A stretch of DNA of 64,000 nt. It comes from Myxococcales bacterium. Its GTDB lineage: Bacteria; Myxococcota_A; Polyangia; Polyangiales; Houyiibacteriaceae. The DNA lies in contig JAOTYL010000009.1 of NCBI GenBank assembly GCA_029861865.1, positions 105,067 through 169,066 of the forward strand, written 5' to 3'. Made by a program: the position numbers and the translations under genes. Shown here in pieces: positions 25,233 through 34,227 of this stretch; the stretch's first letter is position 1, and every line of letters begins with the position of its first letter. The notes under the pieces were generated by a model. The model was not told the origin of the DNA, ran no database searches, and saw only the letters and a program-made list of their open reading frames with translations.

Positions 25233-26919
25233 CTGTCCCCGTGGACATCGGCTCGGCTTGAATGGTCGCGAGGCTGCCGACGAATGCGTCCCGGTCTCGA
25301 CTCGTCATGATTCCAATGCCGACCGCCTCCCACCATTGGGCCGCGTGTTGCTGAGACCACCTTTCGACCGGCAACGCACGGAGTCGCTCCGCGATCGCAG
25401 CGGCCGACGTTGGCCGGTCGTCACGCTTCTTCTCGAGGCACTGCATGATGATGCGCTCGAGATCGGGGTGCACATCGCATCCGTTTACAGTCGACGGGGA
25501 TTCAGGTATCGCGCTCAGATGCTGGGCGCAGATCTCGACGGGGTTGGTACCCGGAAATACGAAGCGCCCCGTGAGCAAGTAGTAGCCCACCGCTCCCAAC
25601 GCATACAGATCGGACCGCGCATCGATAGACGGAGGGTCCAGGATTTGCTCGGGGCTCATGAAGCGAGGGGTTCCGATGATCGCCTCGGACCACGTCTTGG
25701 TGGCGTCGACCCCCGAATCCACGTTCTTGACCAAACCAAAGTCGAGCACCTTCGTGACGTCGTGTGCGCCGCCCTGTTGAGTCATCATGATGTTGTTGGG
25801 TTTGATGTCGCGGTGCACGAGACCCATCGTATGCGCTTCATGCAACGCCATCGCGCACTGCCGCATGATGTGGATCACTCTAGACTCGGGGATCGGGCCC
25901 TCGGCCTGCACGATCTCGAGCAGCGTGACGCCGTCGAGCAGCTCCATAGCGTAGTAAAAGGTTCCTTCTTCGGTGCGTCCATAGTCGTAGATCGTGACGG
26001 TGTTGGGGTGCTTGAGCTTCGCCGTCATCTGCACTTCGCGTCGAAACCGATCGATGTCGTCCGGCGTATTCCGGTCAGGGCTCAAGAGCTTGATCGCGGT
26101 AGGTCGCTTGAGCAACCCATGTTGCGCCCGATAGACGGTGCCCATGCCGCCCTCGCCGAGCTTTTCTTCGACCACGTATTGGCCTAGCTTCTTTGCGTCG
26201 CTGACATCTTTGCGGAGGCCGTAGATCACACGCGTAGCCCAGGCCGCGAGCAGTGTGGTGAGTGACCAGGCAAATCCGATCTGAATCGACTGGCTACGCG
26301 CCAAAGATTGCTTCTCTTTGATTCTGCGAAAGAATCCGAGGCTGTTCCACACCTCGAGATCGACAGTCAGAAAATTCTGATAGACGGCGGCGACGAGCGG
26401 AACCCCAATCGCCAGCCCGAGCCAAGCCGTATGCTTCGCCGTGCTGGGGACGAAGATAGCTCGCGCGATGAGCCCGAAAGACAACGCATAAGCCGTGCTC
26501 GTCGCCGCGCCAGCAGCCGCGGGAATGTTGGAGCCCATCACGACCAGGCCCACACTCGTCAGCACGAGGCCAACGCCTTCGACGATCTGAATGGTCCGTG
26601 TCTCGAGAGGTCGCGACCGGCAGATCAACCACACGCAAGTGACGGGCACCACCGCAGCCGCGTGCGCCCAAAACGATGCATGTGCGAGCTCCCCCTGCAG
26701 ATAACCAAAAGCCGCGCCCAAGATGACGCGGCTGATCAACGAGAGGCAGAGAATGACCGCAACCGCCAATCCGAACGCCGCCACACGTTGCTGCAAGAAC
26801 TCCCGGCTGTTGGTGGACTGACCTACTCCCGTGCTCACGAACCCTCGAACGCTGCTTGATGCGGTCGGCGGAGGGTAGCATGCTTTGCCACCAGTCGAGC
26901 TGCTGCCGCCCAATCGCAT
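25225..26919 (-). CDS. Membrane Ser/Thr protein kinase, sensor helices N-terminal
   Basis: 564 residues. Residues about 45-235 contain six or so membrane helices; the kinase domain (about 247-520) follows with all core motifs: GEGGMGTVY (255-263), AIK (K277), HRDIKPNN (369-376), DFG (393-395) and GTPRFMSPEQ. This is the reverse of the common bacterial order (kinase first, then one helix and an extracellular part). First gene of an operon with the sigma and anti-sigma genes, suggesting that phosphorylation of one of them releases sigma activity. The first ~34 residues may be excess if a downstream GTG is used. Confidence 0.85.
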   Translation of the reverse strand: MRLGGSSSTGGKACYPPPTASSSVRGFVSTGVGQSTNSREFLQQRVAAFGLAVAVILCLSLISRVILGAAFGYLQGELAHASFWAHAAAVVPVTCVWLICRSRPLETRTIQIVEGVGLVLTSVGLVVMGSNIPAAAGAATSTAYALSFGLIARAIFVPSTAKHTAWLGLAIGVPLVAAVYQNFLTVDLEVWNSLGFFRRIKEKQSLARSQSIQIGFAWSLTTLLAAWATRVIYGLRKDVSDAKKLGQYVVEEKLGEGGMGTVYRAQHGLLKRPTAIKLLSPDRNTPDDIDRFRREVQMTAKLKHPNTVTIYDYGRTEEGTFYYAMELLDGVTLLEIVQAEGPIPESRVIHIMRQCAMALHEAHTMGLVHRDIKPNNIMMTQQGGAHDVTKVLDFGLVKNVDSGVDATKTWSEAIIGTPRFMSPEQILDPPSIDARSDLYALGAVGYYLLTGRFVFPGTNPVEICAQHLSAIPESPSTVNGCDVHPDLERIIMQCLEKKRDDRPTSAAAIAERLRALPVERWSQQHAAQWWEAVGIGIMTSRDRDAFVGSLATIQAEPMSTGTDG

Positions 26920-26966
26920 TGAGGTCGATCACATCGGACTTTGGTCGCGATGCGTACTCCCGGCAA

Positions 26967-27266
26967 TCAGTGACTAGGGCGATCCGTAGGAGGCAGCTCG
27001 ACCCTGCGGCCTGGGTCGATCGCCCACATCACTTTCGCCGTGGCAGCGGCGCGGGCGACAAAACCCTTGGCCATATAAAGCTCGACGGCACGCTCGTAAG
27101 CGAGCACCGCGTCGGCCTTGCGTCCCATCCGCTGCAACAGGTCGCCCTTGCGATGCGACCACCGCGGTTCATGGGGTCTTTGTCTCTCGATCAGCTCGTA
27201 GAGCTCTAGCGCTTGGCTAACCCGTCCGGTTTGGAGTGCCTTGCTGAGCTGGGCACGAAGATTCAT
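26967..27266 (-). CDS. TPR-repeat protein
   Basis: 99 residues forming about two tetratricopeptide repeats (ALELYELIERQRPHEPRWSHRKG, LLQRMGRKADAVLAYERAVEL), ending in a short basic tail. ATG 27266 fits the repeat start better than the upstream starts. TPRs mediate protein contacts. It lies 47 bases upstream of the kinase operon on the same strand and could belong to it. Confidence 0.6.
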   Translation of the reverse strand: MNLRAQLSKALQTGRVSQALELYELIERQRPHEPRWSHRKGDLLQRMGRKADAVLAYERAVELYMAKGFVARAAATAKVMWAIDPGRRVELPPTDRPSH

Positions 27267-27388
27267 AGGTTTGGTATCGCGTCGAAGCATCTGTTTGCGT
27301 TGGGTCTGGGAGCAGCACCGTAACACGGCAGCACACGTAGCGTTATAGAGAACGTCAATTCAGGAACGAAGGGCTCTAGCATCGGGGA

Positions 27389-28030
27389 TCACCCGGCCAG
27401 CTTTGCGAGCATTGGTTTTCGCCATTCGTCGCCGAGCGTCGGGATTTCGAGGGCAAGCTTCGTGCGCTCGCGGTCGCTACCACCCCCGTAGCTCAGCTCC
27501 CAGATTTCGCGAACGGTCATCCCGGTCAGGCCTCGGTCGATCCGCGTCACCTCGTCCCCAACCCCGAGCTCGCCCGATTCGACGATACGAAAGTAGAACC
27601 CAGGGCGTCCGCTCTGCAGAAACGTTTTCACGAACCTAGGGTCACCCATTCGAATGCCAAGCTTGAAACACGGTGCGCGCGGCTGGCTAACCGCTAGCAC
27701 CGAGGACCCGATCGAGAACACGTCCCCGATACCGACGTCGTGCTCGAACAACCCCCGCGTCGTGAGGTTCTCACCAAATTGCCCGTATTGGAGATCGTGT
27801 CTCCCGAGCTCGTCAGCCCACACCGGGTAGTGCTCGACAGGATAGCCATAGATGGCCTTGTTCTCGCCGCCGTGAACCGAGGGGTCCGCTTGTCGGTCGC
27901 CCTCGAGGTTGTGGGACTCGACGCGAAGGCGCCGGTCGGTCGGTGATTTGAAGATCGCCGTCATCACGGGCCCGCGCGGTGTGTCGACTGGCCGTGGGAG
28001 GCCAACATTGACTGAAACCAGCTCCGCCAT
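27389..28030 (-). CDS. MOSC domain protein (YiiM-like)
   Basis: 213 residues. The order VHGGENKAIYGYPVEHY, GQFGENLTTRGL, VGIGDVFSIGSSVLAVSQPR and CFKLGIRMGDPRFVK, plus a C-terminal three-helix tail, matches YiiM-type MOSC proteins, which bind molybdenum cofactor and reduce N-hydroxylated purines. The cofactor-ligand Cys is likely C126 in RAPCFKLG. ATG 28030 opens directly with the domain. Confidence 0.8.
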   Translation of the reverse strand: MAELVSVNVGLPRPVDTPRGPVMTAIFKSPTDRRLRVESHNLEGDRQADPSVHGGENKAIYGYPVEHYPVWADELGRHDLQYGQFGENLTTRGLFEHDVGIGDVFSIGSSVLAVSQPRAPCFKLGIRMGDPRFVKTFLQSGRPGFYFRIVESGELGVGDEVTRIDRGLTGMTVREIWELSYGGGSDRERTKLALEIPTLGDEWRKPMLAKLAG

Positions 28031-28046
28031 CGCTTGAGTACTCCCG

Positions 28047-29504
28047 TCAGGCTTGATCCGGCACCCACGTGCCATGAAACCCATGCGGTACCCGTCGCGG
28101 CATTCGCACTTCGGCGACAGGGCCGCCACCGACTGCGGTCGCATCGAGAATGACGAGGTCAGTCGCGTCGGCGCTGCGATCGTAGACGAACGTGAGCAGC
28201 CAGCCATCGCCCTCGCCATCGCCGGCCGGCACGAACAAGGGCTCCCCCGATTGCCGGTATGGACTTGGCTCCCACTCGTCGATCATCCCGGTCTGACTGT
28301 CGTAGCGAACGACCCCCGCCGGATCGAGGGTTTCTGGATGGTCGCGAAGCGAAGTAAACCAGCCGTAGCGAGTGGCCCGGCCAAAGTTGCGCCGGTCCGA
28401 GTATGGGAACTCGATGTTTCGCTCGCTGAGCGTGCTCTCGGAAAACGTCAACTCTTCGCCGGCAGTCCCGATCGTCCAGCGCCGCAACTGTGGGTCGATC
28501 GCACCGAAGCGCTCGCCGTTCATCATTTCGTCGTAACGACAAACGTCGACGACGATGTCATCTCCAACCCGAAATGCGTTGAGATGGTGAAACACATAGC
28601 AGGGCTCGATCTCGACCCATCGAATCTCGGAGGCCGGCCCGCCGAGGGGCATGACACCAATTCTGGCACCGAAATCCGCATCCCACCGGAACATCCAGCC
28701 CGTCTCGGACAGCACGCTGAGGTCGAATACCACCGGAAGCTCCCAAAAAATCGCGTCCCGATCGGTGATGGCGAAAGAATGCATCATCGTGGCGCCCCGC
28801 GCTGCGACCGCCTCGCAACTGAGCAGAGTCCCCTGATCGTCTGCGACGCAATAAGTCAGGAACGGCGGCCCAAAACCGTAGCCGAAGAAGTGCATGAACC
28901 CGGTAGCGGGATCGATCGCAGGGTGGGCGGTGAAGTAGTTGTTCAACTCCCCCGCAAAGTCGCGCACGCCGACGGTGGAAAGATCGGAGGGGTTCAGCTC
29001 GTAAGGGAAGCCGACCTCTCCCGATGCCAAGAGCCGGTCTGCGTGATAGACCAGGCTCACGTTGGCGTACGTGTTCGGGCCTTGAGGCACGCCAAAGCCG
29101 ATACCGTCTTCGTGGAAGGTCGTGCGGACGTAGCGGTTTCGGTACCACTTTGCCTCGCCACCGCCGAGGCGCACACCGTGCACCATTCCGTCGCCCAAGA
29201 ACCAGTGTGTGTTGTCGGACGCCTGCGGATTCGACCCGTTGCGAACGTAGACGCCGTTGAGCTCTGGTGGAATCGCACCGCGAACCTTCAGGTCGGTTTC
29301 GTCGAGCTCATCGAAGACGGGGCCAAAGTTGTGCTGCCGCCACCACGGTATGTTTGGGTCCACGACGAGGTCGGCCTTTGGCAAATTCGTGCCGCACCCC
29401 GAAAGCAGAAATGAAGGAGCTCCCGCCGCCGCCGCCGCAGCCGAAGTGGCACGAAGGAATGCCCTCCTTTGCATGAGGAGCGAGTTGAGCAAAAAGTGGG
29501 TCAT
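28047..29504 (-). CDS. Tat-exported carotenoid cleavage oxygenase
   Basis: 485 residues. The four histidines that bind Fe(II) in the seven-bladed propeller are visible: TAHPAID, MMHSFAITD, YVFHHLNAF and PHGFHGTW, with the family's VRNGSNPQ and WFLGDGMVHG near the start. Members cleave conjugated double bonds in carotenoids or lignin stilbenes. RRAFLR (13-18), an Ala-rich core and LLSGC (Cys37) indicate Tat export with a lipobox, unlike most cytosolic relatives. The ATG at 29504 is preceded by GGAGGAAG. A desaturase of the carotenoid hydroxylase type lies 0.9 kb away on the same strand. Confidence 0.85.
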   Translation of the reverse strand: MTHFLLNSLLMQRRAFLRATSAAAAAAGAPSFLLSGCGTNLPKADLVVDPNIPWWRQHNFGPVFDELDETDLKVRGAIPPELNGVYVRNGSNPQASDNTHWFLGDGMVHGVRLGGGEAKWYRNRYVRTTFHEDGIGFGVPQGPNTYANVSLVYHADRLLASGEVGFPYELNPSDLSTVGVRDFAGELNNYFTAHPAIDPATGFMHFFGYGFGPPFLTYCVADDQGTLLSCEAVAARGATMMHSFAITDRDAIFWELPVVFDLSVLSETGWMFRWDADFGARIGVMPLGGPASEIRWVEIEPCYVFHHLNAFRVGDDIVVDVCRYDEMMNGERFGAIDPQLRRWTIGTAGEELTFSESTLSERNIEFPYSDRRNFGRATRYGWFTSLRDHPETLDPAGVVRYDSQTGMIDEWEPSPYRQSGEPLFVPAGDGEGDGWLLTFVYDRSADATDLVILDATAVGGGPVAEVRMPRRVPHGFHGTWVPDQA

Positions 29505-29516
29505 GTCTTCCTCCTT

Positions 29517-29640
29517 TTACACCGCGATCGGCTTGCGATAAAGGTGCCAATCCAGGTGGAAGCGGCTGTCGGGCCAGGTGGCGACTCGGTCGTAACTGTG
29601 ACGCTCGTAGAAACCGGAGCCTGCGTCTCGGCGCTTTCGA
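29517..29640 (-). pseudogene. Possible 3' tail of an acetyltransferase-like gene
   Basis: The minus strand ends with GSGFYERHSYDRVATWPDSR and a short tail to a TAA at 29517-29519. The GFYERH turn is typical of the end of GNAT acetyltransferases. No start or body is present, because upstream lies the divergent membrane-protein gene. Weak evidence. Confidence 0.25.
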
Positions 29641-29660
29641 GCTCGTGAGCATATCTGCTA

Positions 29661-30431
29661 ATGCGTAGCGCGATTCACATGAGCTCTATGTTGGCAACGC
29701 TACTGACTGTTCTTGTGTTGGCGGTCGTCCATCTGTACGCGGGCACCGCCGTAGCCCTCGGGCGCCAGTGGGGGCCACGAGCGCTCTCCGCTGCCTCAGG
29801 CGTCAGCGTCGCTTACGTTTTTTTGGATCTGATGCCGAGTCTGGCCGAGCAGCAGAATCTAATCGACCACATCGATTTGTTCCCCGGGCTCGACAGACAC
29901 ATCTATATCCTGGCCTTGGTAGGGTTGACCGTGTCCTTTTGGGTAGAGACGGCTTCTCGCGAGTCGCGCCGGCGTCACCGTGCCGCAGGAGGACCCGACC
30001 AGACGGGAACCGCCACCTTCTGGCTCAGCATCCTTTCCTTCGTGGTACTGAACGCAGCCATCGGATATGCGGTCGCCAGTCCGGGCGACGAGGCCGTCGA
30101 GCCGCTGTGGACGTTTGCCCTGGCGATGGGGCTTCACTTCCTGGTCAACGACCATTCACTGGTCGAGCATCACGGCGACCGTTACCGAACTATCGGTCGG
30201 TGGCTGCTCGTCGTAGGGCTGATCACGGGCTGGCTGATCGGAATTCTACCCGAGGTCGAGATCCGACCGGAGGCGTTGGCACTCGTCCTCGCCTACATCG
30301 CCGGCGGGACGATCCTAAACATCCTGCGCCACGAGCTTCCGGATACTGACCGCTCAGGCGACGTGCTCGCCTTCGTTGCCGGAGCCGGGGTCTACGGAGT
30401 GCTTCTGCTCTCGCTAGCGCCCGCTAGCTGA
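29661..30431 (+). CDS. ZIP-like multi-pass membrane protein
   Basis: 256 residues with about eight hydrophobic helices. Helices containing LHFLVNDHSLVEHHGDRY and the GGTILNILRHELPDTD motif recall the metal-binding helices and the AGxxLxxxxxELLPE signature of ZIP transporters, but the His-rich pattern differs, so transport of Zn/Fe is only a suggestion. Its last 40 bases overlap the convergent desaturase gene. Confidence 0.5.
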   Translation: MRSAIHMSSMLATLLTVLVLAVVHLYAGTAVALGRQWGPRALSAASGVSVAYVFLDLMPSLAEQQNLIDHIDLFPGLDRHIYILALVGLTVSFWVETASRESRRRHRAAGGPDQTGTATFWLSILSFVVLNAAIGYAVASPGDEAVEPLWTFALAMGLHFLVNDHSLVEHHGDRYRTIGRWLLVVGLITGWLIGILPEVEIRPEALALVLAYIAGGTILNILRHELPDTDRSGDVLAFVAGAGVYGVLLLSLAPAS

Positions 30432-31312
30432 CCCAGTCGCCAAGTGGTCTCGATCGGCGCACCGTTGGCCTCGAGCTCGCTTCGGAGATCTCGGAAACAC
30501 TGAGCATACCGATAGAAGGGTACGCGGGGATAGAGGTGATGAATCAAGTGATAGTTCTGCCACAGCATCGGCAGCGTAAGGCCAGGCACGAGCAGGATGC
30601 GCGTGTCTCGAAAGCGTTCTTGGACGTTGTGGGGGTGGTGCGGCACCCAGTCGAACAGGAAGGCAAGCACGCCTACAGCCGTCAGGGCGGGCACGATCCA
30701 CAGCCACAACGCTTCCCATCCAAAGCCGGTCGCGATGAGCACGATGAGGATCGCGAGCAGGCCCAACAACGAGAGCACGACGGGCCGATGTTGCGTTTGG
30801 GCCGCTCGGGTCTTGCTCGCGGCACCGAAGAAGAAGTTGTACTCATACGCGGGCAGAATCGAGAAGCTGCGCAGGATGACGGAAATCGGATTGTGGCCGC
30901 GGACCCAATAGTCGGGGTCTTTTTCGGGGTGGTTGGTGTTGGCGTGGTGTTGGAGATGCAACACGCGGAATGATGGATACGGCGCCAACAAGGTGAGGGC
31001 GCTGAGCCACCCGGCGATTTCCCCGACCCACCGTAGGCGAGCGTGCTCGCCATGGATGTTCCCATGCGTCGCCTCGTGCATGACCGTGAAGGCGACGTAG
31101 GCGAGGATAGTGGCGCTTATCGTGCCGGCCCACATCGGCATGTGGCCGGAAAGAACGCCCCACCAGACCGCGACCTCGCCTGCCACGACGAGGAAGAAAA
31201 GGCCAAGGGTAACCCAAGCGAGCTCGCCTGCATGGGCGCGCCAACCGACCTGAGTGTTGCCTTCCGACCGAGTCATGATGTTCTCGCTTTCTGTGTCATT
31301 CGCATTGTCCAT
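30392..31312 (-). CDS. Membrane fatty acid desaturase / carotene hydroxylase-type enzyme
   Basis: 306 residues with four helices and the three histidine boxes of di-iron membrane oxidases: HEATHGNIHG, HLQHHANTNHP and NYHLIHHLYP. The second box with a following DPDYW is close to CrtR-type beta-carotene hydroxylases as well as acyl-lipid desaturases; substrate unresolved. The ATG lies inside the end of the tetR gene (17-base overlap), so the two are cotranscribed and the regulator probably controls this enzyme. Confidence 0.8.
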   Translation of the reverse strand: MDNANDTESENIMTRSEGNTQVGWRAHAGELAWVTLGLFFLVVAGEVAVWWGVLSGHMPMWAGTISATILAYVAFTVMHEATHGNIHGEHARLRWVGEIAGWLSALTLLAPYPSFRVLHLQHHANTNHPEKDPDYWVRGHNPISVILRSFSILPAYEYNFFFGAASKTRAAQTQHRPVVLSLLGLLAILIVLIATGFGWEALWLWIVPALTAVGVLAFLFDWVPHHPHNVQERFRDTRILLVPGLTLPMLWQNYHLIHHLYPRVPFYRYAQCFRDLRSELEANGAPIETTWRLGQLAGASESRSTP

Positions 31313-31889
31313 TCTGGAGAGTCGAGAGTACCGGGTCGAATGCGGAGACGAAGAGGTCGATCAGTACCTCGGGGGACACGTCCTGACACTCTACCCATTC
31401 GGCCGCGCCGTTTTCGACGAAGCTCACCCACCCGTAGATCGCGATTTGCGTGAGGGATGACGGGGACACGATACCGAGGCGTTCGACGATGATGTCGTGC
31501 GCCCGGACCCGAACGCGATCGAGAAGCGCATTGACTTCCGTGTCCGAACCAAGGCCCCCGCGCACCAGCGCTTGATAGATCGGCCCGTTGTCTTGCACGT
31601 AGCCCGCGAAGCTCGTCACCATGGCGCGGAACGCCTCCTCGAACGAAACGCCGGTGGGAGGCTCGATCACCGCGATCACCTCGTCGGTCACGGCGCGGAC
31701 GGTCTCCATGTAGAAGCCGCGCTGACCGCCGAAGTAGTGGTAGAGCAAACCCTTCGAGACCCCGGCACGCTCGGCGATCGCGTCCATCGACATCGCGTCG
31801 TATGCGTGCGCGGCGAAATGAACGCGACCGAAGGCGAGCAAGTGATCGCGCCGGGCTTCGGTCGTCATGCGTTTGGGTGCCGCGTCCAT
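31296..31889 (-). CDS. TetR-family transcriptional regulator
   Basis: 197 residues. The N-terminal helix-turn-helix (DAIAERAGVSKGLLYHYFGGQRGFYMETV) is a textbook TetR DNA-binding domain; the C-terminal ligand domain has the TetR_C-like VRGGLGSDTEVNALLDRVR pattern. ATG 31889 is chosen; an in-frame extension upstream would cover the operator. Probably autoregulated through the palindrome 22 bases upstream. Confidence 0.85.
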   Translation of the reverse strand: MDAAPKRMTTEARRDHLLAFGRVHFAAHAYDAMSMDAIAERAGVSKGLLYHYFGGQRGFYMETVRAVTDEVIAVIEPPTGVSFEEAFRAMVTSFAGYVQDNGPIYQALVRGGLGSDTEVNALLDRVRVRAHDIIVERLGIVSPSSLTQIAIYGWVSFVENGAAEWVECQDVSPEVLIDLFVSAFDPVLSTLQNGQCE

Positions 31890-31910
31890 GGAGAGCAAGG
31901 ATAGCCTCTC

Positions 31911-31925
31911 TTGACGTTTCGTCAA
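31911..31925. promoter_or_regulatory. Putative TetR operator
   Basis: TTGACG-TTT-CGTCAA, a perfect 6+6 palindrome, sits 22 bases before the tetR start codon. TTGAC-N5-GTCAA is a common operator form of TetR-family regulators of lipid genes. Confidence 0.65.
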
Positions 31926-31995
31926 TAGCAAAGAGACAAATCTACCCGGTCGTCGCAACTATTTGAAATTGCTGATTTCACAGCCGCCGTTGCGG

Positions 31996-32886
31996 CTACC
32001 AGCTGCTGGAAGAGCCCCCGCCGCCGAAGCTTCCCCCGCCGCCCGAGAAACCCCCGCCGCCGGAGAACCCTCCCCCGCCCGAAGACCACGAGCCGGGTGA
32101 CCAACGGGAGGACCGTCCCCCCTTGCCTCGCTTCTGCTTCTTGCGTCGCCGACCGAAGAAGGACCAGACGATCGGGGCGCCTATCAGCCAGAGGGCGACC
32201 GACAAGGGGCCTGCCCGAGCTCCGATCGTGGTGACGCCGCCGATCAGCACGAAGGGGATCAAGAACAGATAAAGAAACCACTGAAACGGATTGGTGCCGA
32301 TCACCACGAAAACGAAGGGCACCAAGAACAGCAACCAAAGTGCGCCGAAGATCCGCGGTGAAACATCGGTCTGCATGTCGCTCGAGCTCGGCGGGGGAAG
32401 CGTGCTCGTGCCTCGGACGAGACCGTCGATCGCATCGACCGCCCGCTCCGCACCGCCATCGAAGTCGCCGGCACGAAAGCTCGGCCGCAGGATCTGATCG
32501 AGGATTCGCTTCGACATCACGTCGCTTAGCACTGGCTCGAGACCATAGCCGACCTCGAGCCGCATCTTCCGATCGTTCTTCACGATGAGAAGGAGAGCGC
32601 CATCGTCGTGCTCGGCGCGGCCGAGCTTCCAGGTCTCAGCGACCCGAAGGCTGTACTCCTCGAGCTGCTCGTCCTCGAGTGTGTCGATCGTGAGCACCAC
32701 GACTTGGGCTCCCATCTCTTGCTCGAGCTTGGTAAGCCGTCCGTCGATGCGCGCTTCGGCTTCTGGCGAGAGCAACTGCGCGTAGTCGTTGATCCGGCCC
32801 GAGAGCTCGGGAACGGCCAGCGCCAAGGCGGTGAGCGAGACCGACCACAGCAGAAGGACGGCAAGGGCTGGTTGGGTTCTACTCAC
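31996..32886 (-). CDS. TPM-domain (YgcG-type) membrane protein
   Basis: 296 residues. Signal peptide, then a TPM domain (about 25-160: GRINDYAQLLSPEAEARI, LLIVKNDRKMRLEVGYGLEP), two or three membrane helices (about 183-245), a basic RRRKKQKRGK stretch and a C-terminal Gly/Ser-rich tail ending in SSSSW. The GGGGFSGGGG-type tail is characteristic of YgcG proteins associated with LemA. Start overlaps the next TPM gene by eight bases. Confidence 0.8.
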   Translation of the reverse strand: MSRTQPALAVLLLWSVSLTALALAVPELSGRINDYAQLLSPEAEARIDGRLTKLEQEMGAQVVVLTIDTLEDEQLEEYSLRVAETWKLGRAEHDDGALLLIVKNDRKMRLEVGYGLEPVLSDVMSKRILDQILRPSFRAGDFDGGAERAVDAIDGLVRGTSTLPPPSSSDMQTDVSPRIFGALWLLFLVPFVFVVIGTNPFQWFLYLFLIPFVLIGGVTTIGARAGPLSVALWLIGAPIVWSFFGRRRKKQKRGKGGRSSRWSPGSWSSGGGGFSGGGGFSGGGGSFGGGGSSSSW

Positions 32887-33532
32887 GGCGGAACCTCGGC
32901 TCGTCGGATAGCTGGTCTACCGCGTCCGCGGCTACGCCATGCTCACTCAGGAGATCGGCACACCGCTCCACTGCATGGATCAACGCCGGCGCCGGCCTCC
33001 CGCTACGAATACCCAACGCCAGCTCATCGCAGATGTCGTCCCAGGCTGCTCCGTCGACCCGCTCATCGATCCCTTGGTCTGCGAGTACCGAAACCCGATG
33101 CTCGAACAGCGCGACAAAGATCAAGACACCGGTGCGCTCGCGGGTCGCGAAAACTTGTTCTTCGAGAAATGCCTCGGCCGCGCGACCTTCTACCCGGCTG
33201 CTGAGCGCATCGTCGCCGATCAGCCTTCTAGCGAAGCCATCGAACCGACTCGCGATCCAGCCAACCAACAACCCGAGCTGCAGCCCGATCAACATCCACG
33301 CGTAGTCGGGCGCCCCCCAGCCACCGAAACGCCAAACCGCGGCGGCTGCGCACAACGCGCCCACCGCTCCACCGATCAGGGCCGCTTTCCAAGCCACCTC
33401 GGGATGAGGGTCACAGCGCTCGGTCACATAGACGACGAGCTCTCCGGCGGTCGTCCGCTCGCCGGCTGCGGTGGCCGCACGGATCGCCTCGCGGTCGGCC
33501 TCTGAGAAAAAGCTTTCGATTCGCCCGGGCAC
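32879..33532 (-). CDS. Second TPM-domain membrane protein
   Basis: 217 residues. FFSEADREAIRAATAAGERTTAGELVVYV begins a TPM domain that is interrupted by two membrane helices (about 50-68, 78-95) and resumes with EQVFATRERTGVLIFVALFE and VDGAAWDDICDEL. It is the usual partner of the YgcG-like protein in lemA operons. Nine bases separate it from the end of lemA. Confidence 0.8.
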   Translation of the reverse strand: MPGRIESFFSEADREAIRAATAAGERTTAGELVVYVTERCDPHPEVAWKAALIGGAVGALCAAAAVWRFGGWGAPDYAWMLIGLQLGLLVGWIASRFDGFARRLIGDDALSSRVEGRAAEAFLEEQVFATRERTGVLIFVALFEHRVSVLADQGIDERVDGAAWDDICDELALGIRSGRPAPALIHAVERCADLLSEHGVAADAVDQLSDEPRFRRE

Positions 33533-33540
33533 AGCGCGCC

Positions 33541-34128
33541 CTAGAACTCGACCTTTGGAGGCTCTTCTGCTCCCGGGACCGCTTCGAAGTACGGCTTGTC
33601 ATCAAAGCCCATGAGGCTCGCGAGAAGAACGGTCGGGAACCGACGCCGGGTCTTGTTGTAAACCAGGGTCGCATCGTTGAAGCGCTTGCGCTCCACGCTG
33701 ATTCGATTCTCGGTGCCTTCGAGCTGCGCCTGAAGGTCTCGGAAGGCCTCAGTAGCCTTGAGCTCGGGGTACTTTTCCACCACGACGAGCAACCTCGACA
33801 GTGCCGAGGACAGTTGAGATTGCGCCGCCTCGAACTGTTGGAGCTGCGCGGCATCCGGCGCCGACTCGAAGTTGATCTGCCCAACCTTCGCTCGAGCTTC
33901 TACCACTTGGGTAAACGTGTCTTTCTCGAACTCCGCGGCACCTTTGACGGTCGCCACCAGGTTCGGAATGAGGTCGGCGCGTCGTTGGTAGACGTTCTCG
34001 ACTTGGCTCCACGCGTTATCGACGCCTTCATCGAGCTCGACCAGAGTATTGTAGCTTCCAACCGCGCTCACCACGAGAACCAGCGCGATGACCGCGATCA
34101 CCCCACATCCAATCAAGCCCTTGCCCAT
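33541..34128 (-). CDS. lemA: LemA family protein
   Basis: 195 residues. An N-terminal membrane helix (about 5-25), then the coiled helical LemA domain with SYNTLVELDEGVDNAWSQVENVYQRRADLIPNLV and the AYNxxRRxFP-like VYNKTRRRFPTVLLASLMGF. LemA proteins are membrane anchored with an N-out topology and of unsettled function; with two TPM proteins in one operon they are thought to act in envelope homeostasis. First gene of the operon. Confidence 0.9.
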   Translation of the reverse strand: MGKGLIGCGVIAVIALVLVVSAVGSYNTLVELDEGVDNAWSQVENVYQRRADLIPNLVATVKGAAEFEKDTFTQVVEARAKVGQINFESAPDAAQLQQFEAAQSQLSSALSRLLVVVEKYPELKATEAFRDLQAQLEGTENRISVERKRFNDATLVYNKTRRRFPTVLLASLMGFDDKPYFEAVPGAEEPPKVEF

Positions 34129-34227
34129 GCCGCCTCCTTCGCTTGCGAGTGGCGCGAGAATGCGCGCAGACCCCGTACGCGGTCAAGACCTCAGTTCATC
34201 GAACGGCTTCGTCGCACGGCGCATGAG

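Noticed and set aside
28053..29414. 453-residue plus-strand open frame
   Set aside because: Mirror of the carotenoid oxygenase gene, which has all four iron ligands; long antisense frames are expected in GC-rich DNA.
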